Below the pieces are notes generated by a model. The model was not told where the DNA came from, searched no databases, and saw nothing but the letters and a program-made list of their open reading frames with translations. From the NCBI GenBank assembly GCA_022655215.1, contig JALCUE010000001.1, positions 496,001 through 560,000 on the forward strand: 64,000 bases of DNA, given 5' to 3'. Source of the DNA: Atopobiaceae bacterium. GTDB lineage: Bacteria > Actinomycetota > Coriobacteriia > Coriobacteriales > Atopobiaceae. Of this stretch, positions 6,269-17,300 are shown piece by piece (the first letter of the stretch is position 1; the number at the start of each line of letters is the position of its first letter). The position numbers were made by a program, and so were the translations under genes.

Positions 6269-8383
6269 CTAACCTTCTTCCCTCAGATACGTGACCTCGA
6301 ACTGCTTGACCATCCGTGCCTCCTGCACGCGGTTCTCGATCGCGAAGGCGTCGTTGGCGTCGAAGCGCTGCCAGATGTCGAGGCCTCTGTCGAGGAGAAT
6401 GTCCCAGCCGTTGTCGATCTTGATGTGGCGCGCGTGGATGTTCGGGTCGTCCATGTCCCAGGTGAACTCGACACCCTGGGAGGCGACGGCCTCAGCCACT
6501 TGTCGCAGGTACATCTCCTGTTTGCCAGGCTCCCCATGCTCGTCCGGCGCAGTCGCGAGGTGAACCTTGATGGTTTCGACGGAGTAGTCGCGATGGCGAA
6601 GGACAGCCTCAAGCACCTCCATGACATTTCTCACCTGATAGAAGTTGCGAACGTAGGGGTCGACGATCTCGATGTTCCTCGCGCCCTCGAGGTATGGCCC
6701 AAAGAGAAGGTCGTACGAGACGCCGCGCTGGTTCTCGCGGTACGAGACGAGCCCGGTCTTGAGAGAGCTATTGGATGCGTGAGGTTCAGCTTCCGCTGAA
6801 GAACCCATGGCCGCCGGTGCAGGCTCGGCAGCGCTCGAATCCGGCCGGTACGTCTCGGGAATTCGAGGGCCCAAAGGAGATGCGCATCCGCCCTTCATAG
6901 GCACGAGGTCGCGAGAGTGGTAGAAGCTGGGATATTCCTGCTCCTCGAGCGTCGTGACCACCTTGACGGCACCAGTCTCGAGGTCCTTGTAGGAGTTCTC
7001 CACGCGCTCAAAGGTTCCGTCGATGCGATAGATCTGGTCCTTCACGCGGCAGCGCAGCTCCATCGAGAACTCGAGGAGGTCGCGCGCCTCCTCCTTGGTG
7101 GCGTCCTCCCCTGGAAAGAGAACCTTCATGAGGCCGGAGAACGTCTTGCACACGCCGTCGCGGTCGCGCGTCGAGAGGGAGCGCGACAGCTCGAACCACT
7201 TGCAGAAGCCGTTCGAGTAGTCGAGGGTGCGCAGATGTCGGAGCGCCTCAGCGAGGTAGTCCACGATGAGGCCCTGCGTCTCGCAGAACATCTCGCCCCG
7301 CACCACGTCTATCTCCCAGCCGGGGATGTAGGCGTGGAAGCGGTCGAGGAAGGCGGGGTCGTGGTAGAGGTCGGGCAGGTCGTCGAAGAGGTCGGCGTTC
7401 TTGAGCAGGTAGCCCACATCGTGAGAGGTGTTGCCCAAAAAGGCGAGGGCCGCCTCGGCGGTGACCTGCTCCACGCCGCGGGAGAAGGCCTTGTTGGCCA
7501 TGTAGTTCTTCAGGATGTCGACGATGTCCTTGCCGGGACGCTTCTGCTTGCCGGCGAACTCGTCGAACCCCACGCAGTCCCAGTAGCCCACCAGGCCGAT
7601 CTTTCCGCTCGCGTTGTTCACGAAGAGCTTGGCGGGGGTCACCTCGCCGCCCGAGATGAGGATGCCATGCGGGCTGAACTCGGAGAACACGTGCGACTTT
7701 CCCGTGCCCTTGGGCCCCAGCTCGATGAGGTTGTAGTTGCGCTCGCAGTAGCAGACGAGGCGCGTGACCAGGAAGAGCTTGGAGCGGTGTCCCAGGAGCT
7801 CGGGGTCGAGGCCCACCGTGCGGATTATGACGTCAAGCCACTCCTCCGAGGTGAACTTCGAGCGCGCCTGCACGTACTCGTCGAAGTCGAACAACGGCAG
7901 TTGGATGGGCTTGAGCTTGTCGAGGACGAAGGGCGACTCGTCCTTCGCCTCGTTGGCGATGTAGGAGAGGTCGGCTATGCACCATACGCCCGAGACCAGC
8001 AGGCGCTGGTTCGCCCTCACCGTTGCGGAGTCCACGAGCACCTGCTTGATCCCCAGGTTCTCGAAGGTGGCCTCGTAGGCGTCGCGCTTCTCGTTGAGGT
8101 CAACGTGCACCTTGTCGATGACGCGCTGATACTCGCTCTCCCTGATGTGGGAGCGCACGAGGGTGGCCTCGCTGCGCTGCACGTAGTGCTTGGCGAGGAT
8201 GTTCTTCACGGCCTCGATGCCCTCGGCGACCTCTTGCTCGTCGTCGGTGGAGCAGTACTGGCCGAGAAGGTACTCCAGCACGTAGCTGGGCACGGCGGCG
8301 TTGCCGCGCACCTGCTTGACCAGGTCCTTGCGTACCGTGTAGCCAGGGAACGCATCGATAAGCCTTCTGCTCAGGTCGTCCAT
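6269..8383 (-). CDS. brxL: BREX protein BrxL (Lon-related AAA+ protein)
   Basis: 704 residues, the usual size for BrxL. Residues around 224-233 contain the Walker A motif GPKGTGKSH and are followed by FDEFAGKQKR (Walker B region), as in the AAA+ core of BrxL. A variable linker rich in Ser, Ala and Pro (about 500-550) leads to a C-terminal domain related to Lon. BrxL is needed for phage exclusion in type 1 BREX and assembles as a DNA-binding ring; this is family knowledge. It is the last gene of the leftward BREX operon, 13 nt after pglZ. Confidence 0.92.
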   Translation of the reverse strand: MDDLSRRLIDAFPGYTVRKDLVKQVRGNAAVPSYVLEYLLGQYCSTDDEQEVAEGIEAVKNILAKHYVQRSEATLVRSHIRESEYQRVIDKVHVDLNEKRDAYEATFENLGIKQVLVDSATVRANQRLLVSGVWCIADLSYIANEAKDESPFVLDKLKPIQLPLFDFDEYVQARSKFTSEEWLDVIIRTVGLDPELLGHRSKLFLVTRLVCYCERNYNLIELGPKGTGKSHVFSEFSPHGILISGGEVTPAKLFVNNASGKIGLVGYWDCVGFDEFAGKQKRPGKDIVDILKNYMANKAFSRGVEQVTAEAALAFLGNTSHDVGYLLKNADLFDDLPDLYHDPAFLDRFHAYIPGWEIDVVRGEMFCETQGLIVDYLAEALRHLRTLDYSNGFCKWFELSRSLSTRDRDGVCKTFSGLMKVLFPGEDATKEEARDLLEFSMELRCRVKDQIYRIDGTFERVENSYKDLETGAVKVVTTLEEQEYPSFYHSRDLVPMKGGCASPLGPRIPETYRPDSSAAEPAPAAMGSSAEAEPHASNSSLKTGLVSYRENQRGVSYDLLFGPYLEGARNIEIVDPYVRNFYQVRNVMEVLEAVLRHRDYSVETIKVHLATAPDEHGEPGKQEMYLRQVAEAVASQGVEFTWDMDDPNIHARHIKIDNGWDILLDRGLDIWQRFDANDAFAIENRVQEARMVKQFEVTYLREEG

Positions 8384-8396
8384 CGGATGTTCGCTC

Positions 8397-10934
8397 CTAC
8401 TCGAAGTCCTTGCCGAAGCTGCGCCTCACGGTGTAGTCCTGCGAGGCGAGGTCTGCGTAGACGCTCGTCTCTCCCACCCGCCTCTGCACCTTGACGGTCA
8501 CGCGCTGGCCGTCCCTCACCGTCGATGCGAGGGGAAGCCTGATGTGGGAGATCCTGGCCGCCGTGTCCTCAGACTCGCTGGCGAGGTCGAGCTCCTCGAC
8601 GGGAGAGATCGCCTCGGGAGCCGCCTCGCCGGCAGCGCTTGCGAAGACCCTCACGTGAATCTTTGAGGCACTCGCCGAGACGGGATCGGTCTGGTAGAGG
8701 TCGAGGGCAACCGCGTTTCCCGTGATCAGCGTCTTCCCGCCGGTGAGGATGCTCGCGCCCACGGTCTCGGCCTTCCTGTGCTTCCTCGCGCTCACCACCA
8801 GCACCGGGATGACCGTCTCCTGCAGGGTGGCTCCTCCGTGCACGAAGCGGGCGCCCGACCCCTTGAGCCTGAGCCTACGCATGCCCTTGGGAATCGCGAC
8901 GTCAAAGGCGCCCTCCAAGCCCAGACTCGAGGCGGGGAACAGCATCATGCCATCCGCCTTGGGAAGCGTCGGGGCCATGACGAACCTGCGAGTGTTCGAG
9001 GCGTCGCCGCCCGAGGTGACCGCGGGGAGGATGTCGTAGCTCGCATACTCGAACCCCGAGGGGTCCTTGTCCTGGAAGAGGAAGCCGTGGTCGGCCGTGA
9101 CGAGGACCTCGTCGAAGCCAGCCCGCGTGAGTATCGAGACGAGACGCCTGATCTGCCTCATCGCCTCCCGCGCGGCGCCGAAGACGTCGCGCTCGGTCTC
9201 GGAGTTGTCCCCCGTCTTGTCGACCTTGTTGTGGAAGACGTAGACGAGTCCGGCCTCCGAGGCGTCGCCGAGGGTCCCGTCGGAGAGCACGTCCTCCGCC
9301 TTGAGGGCCCTCGCCCCAGGGTGGGCCGCGGCGAGCACGGCCTCCCTGTTCGCCATGCCGGTGGCGGGCCTTCCGTCCACCGAAACGAGCTGGGTGGCGG
9401 AGTCGATGGAGATTCGTTCGTTCGGCAGCAGCGCCGCCATGCCGAGCTGCGTGTAGGACGGCAGCATGGACATGGCTGGCTCGAGGATGGCTTGGTAGCG
9501 TGGGCTCCCGTACCTGAGGTCGTCAGCGAGCTCGACGGCGCACTCGTAGCGGAATGCGTCGGAGGCGACGACGGCCACGCGCTCATCCCGCCTGCTCGCG
9601 ACCTGGCTCGCGTAGAAGTCTCGCTGCCGGCTCGCGATGCCTGCCGGGGGCCACGTGCCGGCCTTGCAGGCGAGGTCCTGCCACTCGATGGCGAGTCCCC
9701 ACAGGAAGCTCCCGTAGCGAGGCTCGACCAGGCTCCGGACCCCGGACAGGTCGACGTCCGCCACAAGGCCGGGGTCGCGCAGGGCCTCGTGGTAGCGCCG
9801 GTAGGCCGCGTCGGTCTGGCACCACCGCTCGGAGTACGCCCTGAGCGCGGACGCCGCGTCCTCGCATGCCCCCGTCTCGGCCTCGCGCGCCTTGCAGCCC
9901 GCCGTCACCAGCGATGCGGCCAGCAGAGCGTCGTAGGTGACCTTCGCCTCGCCGAACCAGTGCATGCTGCCGCGGCGAGCCTCGATGTCGGCGATCTCCG
10001 CGCTCCGGTCCATGCCGGCCGCCACGTCGGCGACGAGCCCCCCGAGTATCCAGCGGTCGACCCTGCGGAGGTAGGGGTTCGAGACGAGCGCCTCGCGGTC
10101 GCACGCCTCGGGCCTCACCAGGGACTCGACGTCCTCCATGCGGCCCATGAGCGCCTCGAACGCACCGGCCTCGGCGCTGTCGCGCGACATGGACGAGAGC
10201 AGGAGGGCTGCCTCCGGCCCGAGGGTGGGCTCCTGGCCCACGAGCTCGGCGCAGCAGGTGAGCACCACGGCCGTGGAGAAGTCCGCGAAGCTCGGAGCAT
10301 CGGACGAGTAGCCGTAGACGGCGCGCATCGCGCCCCAGAGGGCCTCCCTGAGCCCGTATCTCTCGACCTGGGCCTCGAGGTCACGTTCGAGGGCGAACGA
10401 CCTCACGACGGCCCTGGCGACGTCGCGCGTGACGTCCACCCTTGACGTCCCCTTCGCGCCGCACGCGACGGCAAGGAGGCCGAGCTCTATGTCCTCGCGG
10501 CTCGCGGAGCGGGAGAGCCAGTCCGAGCCATGGCATGCGGAGGAGAACTGTTGGAGCCTCTTCCCGCTCGCGAAGAACGTTGCATGGGCGGAGAGCGTGG
10601 CCTCGGCGCTGGGCGCCAGTCCGCACTCCTCCGCCCAGGATGAGGCCATGGAACAGCTGAACGGCCGCGACATGAGCTTGACGTCGAGCAGGTAGTCGAA
10701 GTCCGAGGCAGGAGCACCGCCCGCACGGTACACGAGAACCCGGTCGCCGCCTCCGCGAAGGATGCGCCGTTTCAGGGCGAACTCGTTGCCGCGAACGATG
10801 ATGACCTCGACGCCGTCGAGGGCGAGCCCCCCGATCGAGTCGGCGAACTCTCCCGGCTCGTCCTCCCAGAAGACAAGCCGGCTCTCCTGGCACGCAGCCT
10901 GCAACCTATCCCTCACGCCCTCGTCGAACGCCAT
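8397..10934 (-). CDS. pglZ: BREX phosphatase-like protein PglZ
   Basis: 845 residues from ATG 10934 (MAFDEGVRDRLQ). A longer frame reaches into pglX, but this start leaves a 31-nt gap and matches the family N-terminus. VVASDAFRYECAVEL (about residue 453) and LVTADHGFLFQ (about 609) are the metal-site motifs of the alkaline-phosphatase fold that defines PglZ. An N-terminal segment with RGNEFALKRRIL precedes a long helical region. PglZ is essential for BREX and works with BrxB and PglX in the methylation and exclusion complex. Confidence 0.92.
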   Translation of the reverse strand: MAFDEGVRDRLQAACQESRLVFWEDEPGEFADSIGGLALDGVEVIIVRGNEFALKRRILRGGGDRVLVYRAGGAPASDFDYLLDVKLMSRPFSCSMASSWAEECGLAPSAEATLSAHATFFASGKRLQQFSSACHGSDWLSRSASREDIELGLLAVACGAKGTSRVDVTRDVARAVVRSFALERDLEAQVERYGLREALWGAMRAVYGYSSDAPSFADFSTAVVLTCCAELVGQEPTLGPEAALLLSSMSRDSAEAGAFEALMGRMEDVESLVRPEACDREALVSNPYLRRVDRWILGGLVADVAAGMDRSAEIADIEARRGSMHWFGEAKVTYDALLAASLVTAGCKAREAETGACEDAASALRAYSERWCQTDAAYRRYHEALRDPGLVADVDLSGVRSLVEPRYGSFLWGLAIEWQDLACKAGTWPPAGIASRQRDFYASQVASRRDERVAVVASDAFRYECAVELADDLRYGSPRYQAILEPAMSMLPSYTQLGMAALLPNERISIDSATQLVSVDGRPATGMANREAVLAAAHPGARALKAEDVLSDGTLGDASEAGLVYVFHNKVDKTGDNSETERDVFGAAREAMRQIRRLVSILTRAGFDEVLVTADHGFLFQDKDPSGFEYASYDILPAVTSGGDASNTRRFVMAPTLPKADGMMLFPASSLGLEGAFDVAIPKGMRRLRLKGSGARFVHGGATLQETVIPVLVVSARKHRKAETVGASILTGGKTLITGNAVALDLYQTDPVSASASKIHVRVFASAAGEAAPEAISPVEELDLASESEDTAARISHIRLPLASTVRDGQRVTVKVQRRVGETSVYADLASQDYTVRRSFGKDFE

Positions 10935-10965
10935 ACGTCTGTCCAATCCCCGAATCGTCCGATGT

Positions 10966-13900
10966 CTAGATCTTACGTACGGCTCCCGCGAACTTCGCGT
11001 AGTTGACCTTGACCCCATCATCCAGATCTATTGCCACATGCGCTTGCGCAAGGTCATAGAGGACGTCATGCTCCCATGCGGCGAGCTCCGAGGCCATGTC
11101 CCTGTACTTCGCCGCGGTCGACTGGTCCTTTGCCGTGCTCGACCGGCCGAGCACATCGGCCTGCGCCTCGAGCTTGCGCCGGAGCTCGCGCACATAACCC
11201 GTGAGTAGCCTCGAGACGGATCCCTCGTCGTAGCGGTGCATGTAGACCAGGGCGTTGAAGGAGTTCTTGGGGCTGGAGAACATCCAATAGATGGGGCGCT
11301 TGCCAGACCCTGCGACCGAGTAGGTCTTGCAGTGGTCGGCATAGAAGCCGCCCGCGCTGGGCTTGGCGAGATAGGCCCGTACGCTCGTGCCAAGCGACTC
11401 CTCCACCCAGCGGAGGTTCTCCTGGAAGTGCTCCTCGCCGAAGGCGGCCCTGAGCCAGGTGGAGAACCTCGAGGCTGCGTCGTCCTCGAACCACTCGCCC
11501 TCCGTCACGGGCAGGATGCCGTCCTCGTCAGGCATGAAGGTGGGGCTGGGCACCTTGTCGAGATAGTCCTCCAGGGTGGAGCCCTGGTCTGCCAGCACGA
11601 GCCCGTCGACGTCAAGCGAGTAGCGCCCGAACATGCAGCCGATCGCATAGGAGACGAGCAAGCGCGTCTCGCGCGAGCGGTCGAAGCGATGCACCGACAC
11701 TTTGTCGTCGGGGACCTCGATGGGGACCTCACCCTCGAGGCCGTAGATCTTGGCGAAAATGCGGTTGAGCTCCTCCTCATTCGACTTCAAAGAGTCGAAA
11801 CGCTCCTGCCACTCGGCTTCGACTTCGGCGGCATCGTCGGCAAGGAGCGGCTTTCCTCGGAGGAGCGGATGCCGCTGGAAATCCCACGAGGTTTCGAAGG
11901 AATCGTAGTCACACTTTGCCAATCGAATACACGAACTGGAGAATTCAAATATCTGATCGTTGGTAATAACGGAAGGTAAAACAGGGATATTGGAAATTGG
12001 TCCAGGAGGGTAATTCAGCGTTGGATTGAGATAGCTAAGAAAAGAAGACGATACTGATGAGTTAAGCAAGGCCATTATTCTTATCAATTTAGAGTTTGGC
12101 AGTTCGATGATTGCCGGAGCGGCGGAATCGAATGAAAACCCGGCCTCGAAATAACGCATATGAAACGATGAGCTTGTAATTTTTGTCCACGAAATCATGG
12201 GTTTGAAGTAGAACTGATTACCATCATGGCGGAACCCCGGGAGACTACCCATTCTTTCGAGTGATTTAGAATCATATTTTAATATATATTCTCGATTGCC
12301 AAACCATTTACGATACTCGCCACCCTTAATATGGGGCGAGTAATTTTTTCCTCCGAAGATTGAAATGTCGCGCGCGGAAACTTCTTGCCAAAGTCTAAGA
12401 AATGCGTTGTTATCTCCGGTGGATATTCCTGCATGCGTCGGCACTACCTGCTTAAGCAGTTTTCCATTGATGAACGAGGATTTCTCTGCCAATGAAGCCC
12501 AATACGCAACAGGGCTCCCGGGGATGTCCTTGAACGACCTTGCATCGCAGCGGTAGAACCATCCGCAGCCATGGTTGCGGATGGCCTCGAGTGCTTTCGG
12601 CTGTTGCCACTGGGGTCGATCGAAATCTTCGAGACGAATATACGAACCAGTCCTGCATGAATTTGCTGAAAGTAAAGTAAACATGCACGTAGGAACAGTG
12701 ACGTCAGGAAAGCCGTGAGTTGACTGCTGAATCATCGAAACGATGCTGCGGCTCATCAATATTTTTCTTCTGAGTGCCTCAAAGGAAGATATGAACATCC
12801 AGGAGGACGCCGTAATTAGGCTTAGATAGCTTTTTTCCTTGACCAGCGAGAACCCCCGCTCGATGAAGCACGTGCAGAGGTCGCTCTTCTCGTCGGGATA
12901 GTTGTCCTTCACCCACGACGACATCCAGGGGCTCATGTTCTTGCTGCCCATGTAGGGTGGGTTGGCGACGACGGCGTCGAACGTCCGCGACAGGGCCTCG
13001 AGTGAAGTGGCCATGAGCTCGAGCTTGCCCAGTGTCGCGGCCGACTCCATGTCGTCCCTGGCGCGCAGCGAGTCGATTGCGCTTCCAACCAGGATGGCAT
13101 CCGTCGGGTCTGGCACGTAGAGGCTCCCCACCTCGCCGAGATGGGAGAAGGCGTCGAGGAGCCTTGCGTTCCCAGCAAGGAGGCCCAGCGAGGCCGTCTC
13201 GGCGGGCTCGAACGCTACAGGCTCGAGCACGGTGATGTCGTCGTTGACGCCGCGAGAGAAGAAGTCGTCGTCCCGCTCCCTCGCCTTCATCTCGAGGGCG
13301 AACGAGGCGATCTCGGCCGCGCGGGAGTCGATCTCCATGCCGGAGAGGTTCTTCGAGAGGATGAGCGCGGGGATGTCCGCCGCGCGGTAGCCTTCCTCGA
13401 GATACATGTCGAAGAGGAGGTCGAAGGCATAGACCAGGATGTGGCCGGAGCCGCAGGCGGGGTCGCACAGGGTGACCTCCTCGGGGGAGTCTATGCGGAT
13501 GAAGTCCTCGACCTCCCCCTCGGGCTCGATGTAGTAGTCCATGCGGTCCCTGAGGCGCGACTCGGGGAAGTTGAGCATCCAGAGGCGCCCGAGGGAGTTC
13601 TCCACCATGTAGCGCACGATCCAGTTGGGGGTGAAGAGCTGGGTGGCGGGGCCGAGCTCGTCGGGGCCCGCCTTCTTGCTGTGCCTGAACCCCTCGAACA
13701 CCTCGTCCTTTCGCTCGGCGATGTAGTACTGGTAGAGCCAGCCCATCACCTCGACGTCCTGGCAGTCGCCCTCGTCCATTCCCTCGCGCACGCGCGCGAG
13801 GACGGAGCCTTCGGAGAGGAGGTCGGCTGGCGCCAGCAGCCGCATTGCCGCCCTCGTGCGCACGTCGGCCCCGAAGAGCATCGGCATCGGCTTGGCCCAG

Positions 13901-14337
13901 GAGTCGCATGCGGCGAGCAGAAGGGCCACGAAGGCCTCCCCGAGCGGGTTCGCGGAGGATGACCCCTCGGAGAGCAGGGAGGCGATGCGCTGGCGCTCCG
14001 CCTGGGGGACGTAGCCTGGGAAGGTGCCCCTCCTCGCGTCGTCGAGCATGGCGGGCAGGGTCCTTCCCTCGCGCGGCGAGACGACGGGGACCTCGGTGTA
14101 GCCCTTCACGTCCATGAAGCGCAGGGCGCACAGGCGGTTGAACCAGGTGTAGGCGACGCGCTCGACGAGGCCCCGCTCGTCGGTTCTCGCGACCTCCCTG
14201 AGCTCGGCCACCTCGTTGGGGTGGGCGAGCGCCTCGGGTGAGTCTGGCGCGAGAACGCGCTCCAGGCTCGCCGAGACGCCTGCCATGAGGGAGGCGCGGG
14301 CGCCCGTCGCGAGCCGCTTTATCCTGTTCGAGTCCAT
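10966..14337 (-). CDS. pglX: BREX adenine-specific DNA methyltransferase PglX
   Basis: 1,123 residues, typical for PglX. Motif I, DPACGSGHILVYAFDLL, is near residue 291, and the catalytic NPPY motif (NPPYMGSKN) is near 457. PglX methylates the non-palindromic BREX site on the host and thereby marks self. Residues of about 500-820 (nt about 11880-12830) form the specificity region, and the DNA there is strikingly AT-rich next to its GC-rich flanks, as if exchanged by recombination. The reading frame stays open throughout. Confidence 0.93.
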   Translation of the reverse strand: MDSNRIKRLATGARASLMAGVSASLERVLAPDSPEALAHPNEVAELREVARTDERGLVERVAYTWFNRLCALRFMDVKGYTEVPVVSPREGRTLPAMLDDARRGTFPGYVPQAERQRIASLLSEGSSSANPLGEAFVALLLAACDSWAKPMPMLFGADVRTRAAMRLLAPADLLSEGSVLARVREGMDEGDCQDVEVMGWLYQYYIAERKDEVFEGFRHSKKAGPDELGPATQLFTPNWIVRYMVENSLGRLWMLNFPESRLRDRMDYYIEPEGEVEDFIRIDSPEEVTLCDPACGSGHILVYAFDLLFDMYLEEGYRAADIPALILSKNLSGMEIDSRAAEIASFALEMKARERDDDFFSRGVNDDITVLEPVAFEPAETASLGLLAGNARLLDAFSHLGEVGSLYVPDPTDAILVGSAIDSLRARDDMESAATLGKLELMATSLEALSRTFDAVVANPPYMGSKNMSPWMSSWVKDNYPDEKSDLCTCFIERGFSLVKEKSYLSLITASSWMFISSFEALRRKILMSRSIVSMIQQSTHGFPDVTVPTCMFTLLSANSCRTGSYIRLEDFDRPQWQQPKALEAIRNHGCGWFYRCDARSFKDIPGSPVAYWASLAEKSSFINGKLLKQVVPTHAGISTGDNNAFLRLWQEVSARDISIFGGKNYSPHIKGGEYRKWFGNREYILKYDSKSLERMGSLPGFRHDGNQFYFKPMISWTKITSSSFHMRYFEAGFSFDSAAPAIIELPNSKLIRIMALLNSSVSSSFLSYLNPTLNYPPGPISNIPVLPSVITNDQIFEFSSSCIRLAKCDYDSFETSWDFQRHPLLRGKPLLADDAAEVEAEWQERFDSLKSNEEELNRIFAKIYGLEGEVPIEVPDDKVSVHRFDRSRETRLLVSYAIGCMFGRYSLDVDGLVLADQGSTLEDYLDKVPSPTFMPDEDGILPVTEGEWFEDDAASRFSTWLRAAFGEEHFQENLRWVEESLGTSVRAYLAKPSAGGFYADHCKTYSVAGSGKRPIYWMFSSPKNSFNALVYMHRYDEGSVSRLLTGYVRELRRKLEAQADVLGRSSTAKDQSTAAKYRDMASELAAWEHDVLYDLAQAHVAIDLDDGVKVNYAKFAGAVRKI

Positions 14338-14346
14338 GGGCTGCTC

Positions 14347-17300
14347 CTAGAGGATGATGGTCTCGCCCGACGAGACGTGGGAGAGGAGGTCCTGCCTGAG
14401 GGCGCCGACGAAGGCGTCCACGTCGTCGGGCGAAGAGAGGGTCGGCCTGTCGAACGACGCCGGCTTCGAGACCTTCGAGTACCGTACCGTGCGGACCTCG
14501 GGGGCGGGGGCGTCCTCGGTGCCCTTCGGGGCCACAATGGAGAGGAGCTCGGGGGCGTGCTCGTCCTTGAACGCGCCGATCGCCCTGTCGGCGATCTGTA
14601 TCTGCGTCATCGAGTCGATCTCCCGCGTCGCTTGGGCGATGATTGCGTCCGCCTTCGCGCGGGCCTCCTCGCTCGCGCTCGCGTAGGCCTCCTTCCGGAA
14701 GCCCTCCGCGAACGATTCGATGTCCCCCCTCGCCCTCGACCTCGATGCCTCCAGGGCGGCGTCGATGACGTCCCCCATCTGCCGTTGCAGCTTCTTGGCC
14801 TGGGGCGCGGCGCCGTCTCGGTAGCAGTCCTCGTCCGAGAGGACCTTCTCGAGCTCGCCAGCGAGGGCCTGGGCGTCCGGGCAGGCGCTGATGTTCGCCG
14901 CCTGCTCGCGGAGGTAGCCCTCCGCCTCGGCGAAGATCGCATAGGGGGTCCCGTTGAGGAACTCTGCCATGTCGCGGAGCTCGGGAACGGCCTCGGTCGC
15001 CGCCCCGGCGGCGGCGGCATGCTCTATGAGCCATTCCTGCGTGCGGCCTGCGAGCTCGCGCAGCGTGGAGAGGCGGTCCTGGTAGCGGGCCGAGAACGGC
15101 ATGCCGTACGCCTTCGAGGCGAGCTTGCCGTAGTCGTCGAGCCTGTCGGCAAGCCAGCGGCCGAGCTCGTCGGCTATCCTGCGGGCGTCGTCGCCGACGG
15201 CGGTCTGGCCCGTGACGGCCTTGTAGGCGTCGCGGATCTCCGCGAGCTTCTCGGCCCCGATCTCCTCCAACGGTCGGACCGTGATCGTGTCCGTGGCGTT
15301 GCCCTTCGATAGCGCTGAGGCGAGGTCGGTGCCCGCCAGCGGCGCGTCGTTCCTGGAGCATGCCACCCGCCCGTTCTTCGCGAGGACGCCCACGGCCTGT
15401 CGCACTGCCTGAGGGGGCCACCCGTGCTGGCCCGCGGAGAGCGCCTTCTCGAGCGAGTTGGATCCCGTGCCGCCGACGGTGCACACGTCGGACTGCGCGA
15501 GGACCCTCGTGATCTCGCCGAGCGTCTCCTCGCAGTACTCCGGCAGGGGCATGCCCGGCAGGACCTCGCCGGCCTTCGAGGCGTTGTAGATGGAGGCGTC
15601 GCTGAAATCGGTCGTGAGCATGGCGAGGTGGGGATAGGACATGGCGACCGCCACCAGCATCTCGGAGGCCACTCGGGCCGTCCCCGAGCCGGAGGCCTGG
15701 CTCGTGACGTCCGTCCCGCAGGTCGCCCACGTGGCGCCGTCGAGGAGCTCTGAGACCTTCGCCTTGAGCTCGACGTACCTGGTCGAGTTCGCCTCCGACT
15801 TCTCGCTCAGGATGCGCCCAGTGGCTCCGCCCGCGCCGCCGTGGAGTTTGACGTACTTGTCCGTCTGGAGGTAGAGCCTCATCTCTTTGACGAGGCCCGC
15901 GTCGTCGGGGAGAACGCAGAGGAGCTCCTTCGGCCTGGCCATGCCGGCGGTCCTCGCGAGGGGGTTGTCGGTGAGCGGGGTGAGGACGTTCAGCGAGAGC
16001 TCGTTCCTCCGGGGGGTCACGGCCTGCCCGTCGACCAGCACGTCGTATCCGAACGGCGTGCGGAACGGGCCGTTCGTGTACTGCACCTTGCGGGTGCCGA
16101 GGTCATCGGTGATGAGCCCTCCGATGCCGCGCGAGACGTCGGCGTAGTCGACGGGGAGCTTCTTGATTTCCTCCTCGATGTCCTTCTCTTCGTTGGTGAG
16201 GTACTCGTAGCCTGTGCCGTTCCTGCGGACGTAGTTCTGTCGCTCGAGCTCGTCGAGCGACGATGTGATTCTCCTCTCGAGCTCTGCGGAGTTCTCCGAG
16301 AACCCGCCGTAGAGGAGGATGCGAAGGTTGCTCGGCGTGGCCTTGAACTCCTCGTTGTACTTCACGAGCAGGAGGGCCTTGAGAATGCGCACGCCGAGCT
16401 CGTCGCCGAGCTGGTTCTCCGCCAGCGAGATCTCTCCGTAGACGGTGCTCTGCAGCTCGCCCCTCAGGCCGTCGAACATCATGTCGAAGGAGATGAGGTC
16501 GCCGGAGCCCACGTCGCCCGTGTCCTTGGTCGCGAGCAGGACGTTCCGCGTGGCCGAGAGCATGTTCCTGGCGCCCGTCGAGCTGTACTCGCCCGAGAAG
16601 CACCCGTGGTTGGAGAGGGACTCGAGTGCGGCGTGGAAGAGGTCGAACTGGTACGGGACGAGGGGGTAGGTGGCCTCGAAGTCCTCCATGCCGGAGTAGG
16701 GAAGGTAGCGCTTCGCCCCGTCGGCGAAGTCGAAGAGGACCTGGAAGTCGCCGCTGTAGCGCTGGTAGAGCTGCGCGATTGGACCGAGGGCCTCGGGCTT
16801 CTTCTCGAGGAGGCGGTCCCTCACGACCGCGTTCGCGTCGTTGGAGGGGATCTTCATCTTCACCTTGAAGCGCGCCTGGATCTTCGAGAAGTCGTTCGCG
16901 GAGTGGGACTGCATCTCGCCCACGAAGCTCTCGACGTCCTCCTGCGAGGTGACGATGACCCACGCGCGGCCGTGGCACTTGGTGCTGAGCAGCTCGGCCA
17001 CGTTCTGGAGCGCGAAGAGCAGCACCTCGTTCTTGGCGATGAACTGCCCCATCTCGTCGGCGAAGAAGTTGAGCCGAAAGCCCGGGCGCTCCTTGTCCAT
17101 GCGCTCGATGTACTCGTTGGCCCAGGTCGCGAAGTCCTCCGCGGAGGGGTGGTAGTCGCGCGAGTAGGTCTCGACGATGTTCGTGTTGGTGCCCTCGGGG
17201 TTGCCGGTCGCGCGGTCGTACGAGGCCGAGATCTTCTTGGCGTAGATGAGGGCGTTCGCGCGCGCCTTCGTCCACTCCATCCCCGTGCTCGACTCGAACT

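Noticed and set aside
12779-15730. A 983-codon minus-strand frame across pglX and brxC
   Set aside because: It is out of frame with two clear BREX genes on the same strand and its composition is that of a frame-shifted shadow.
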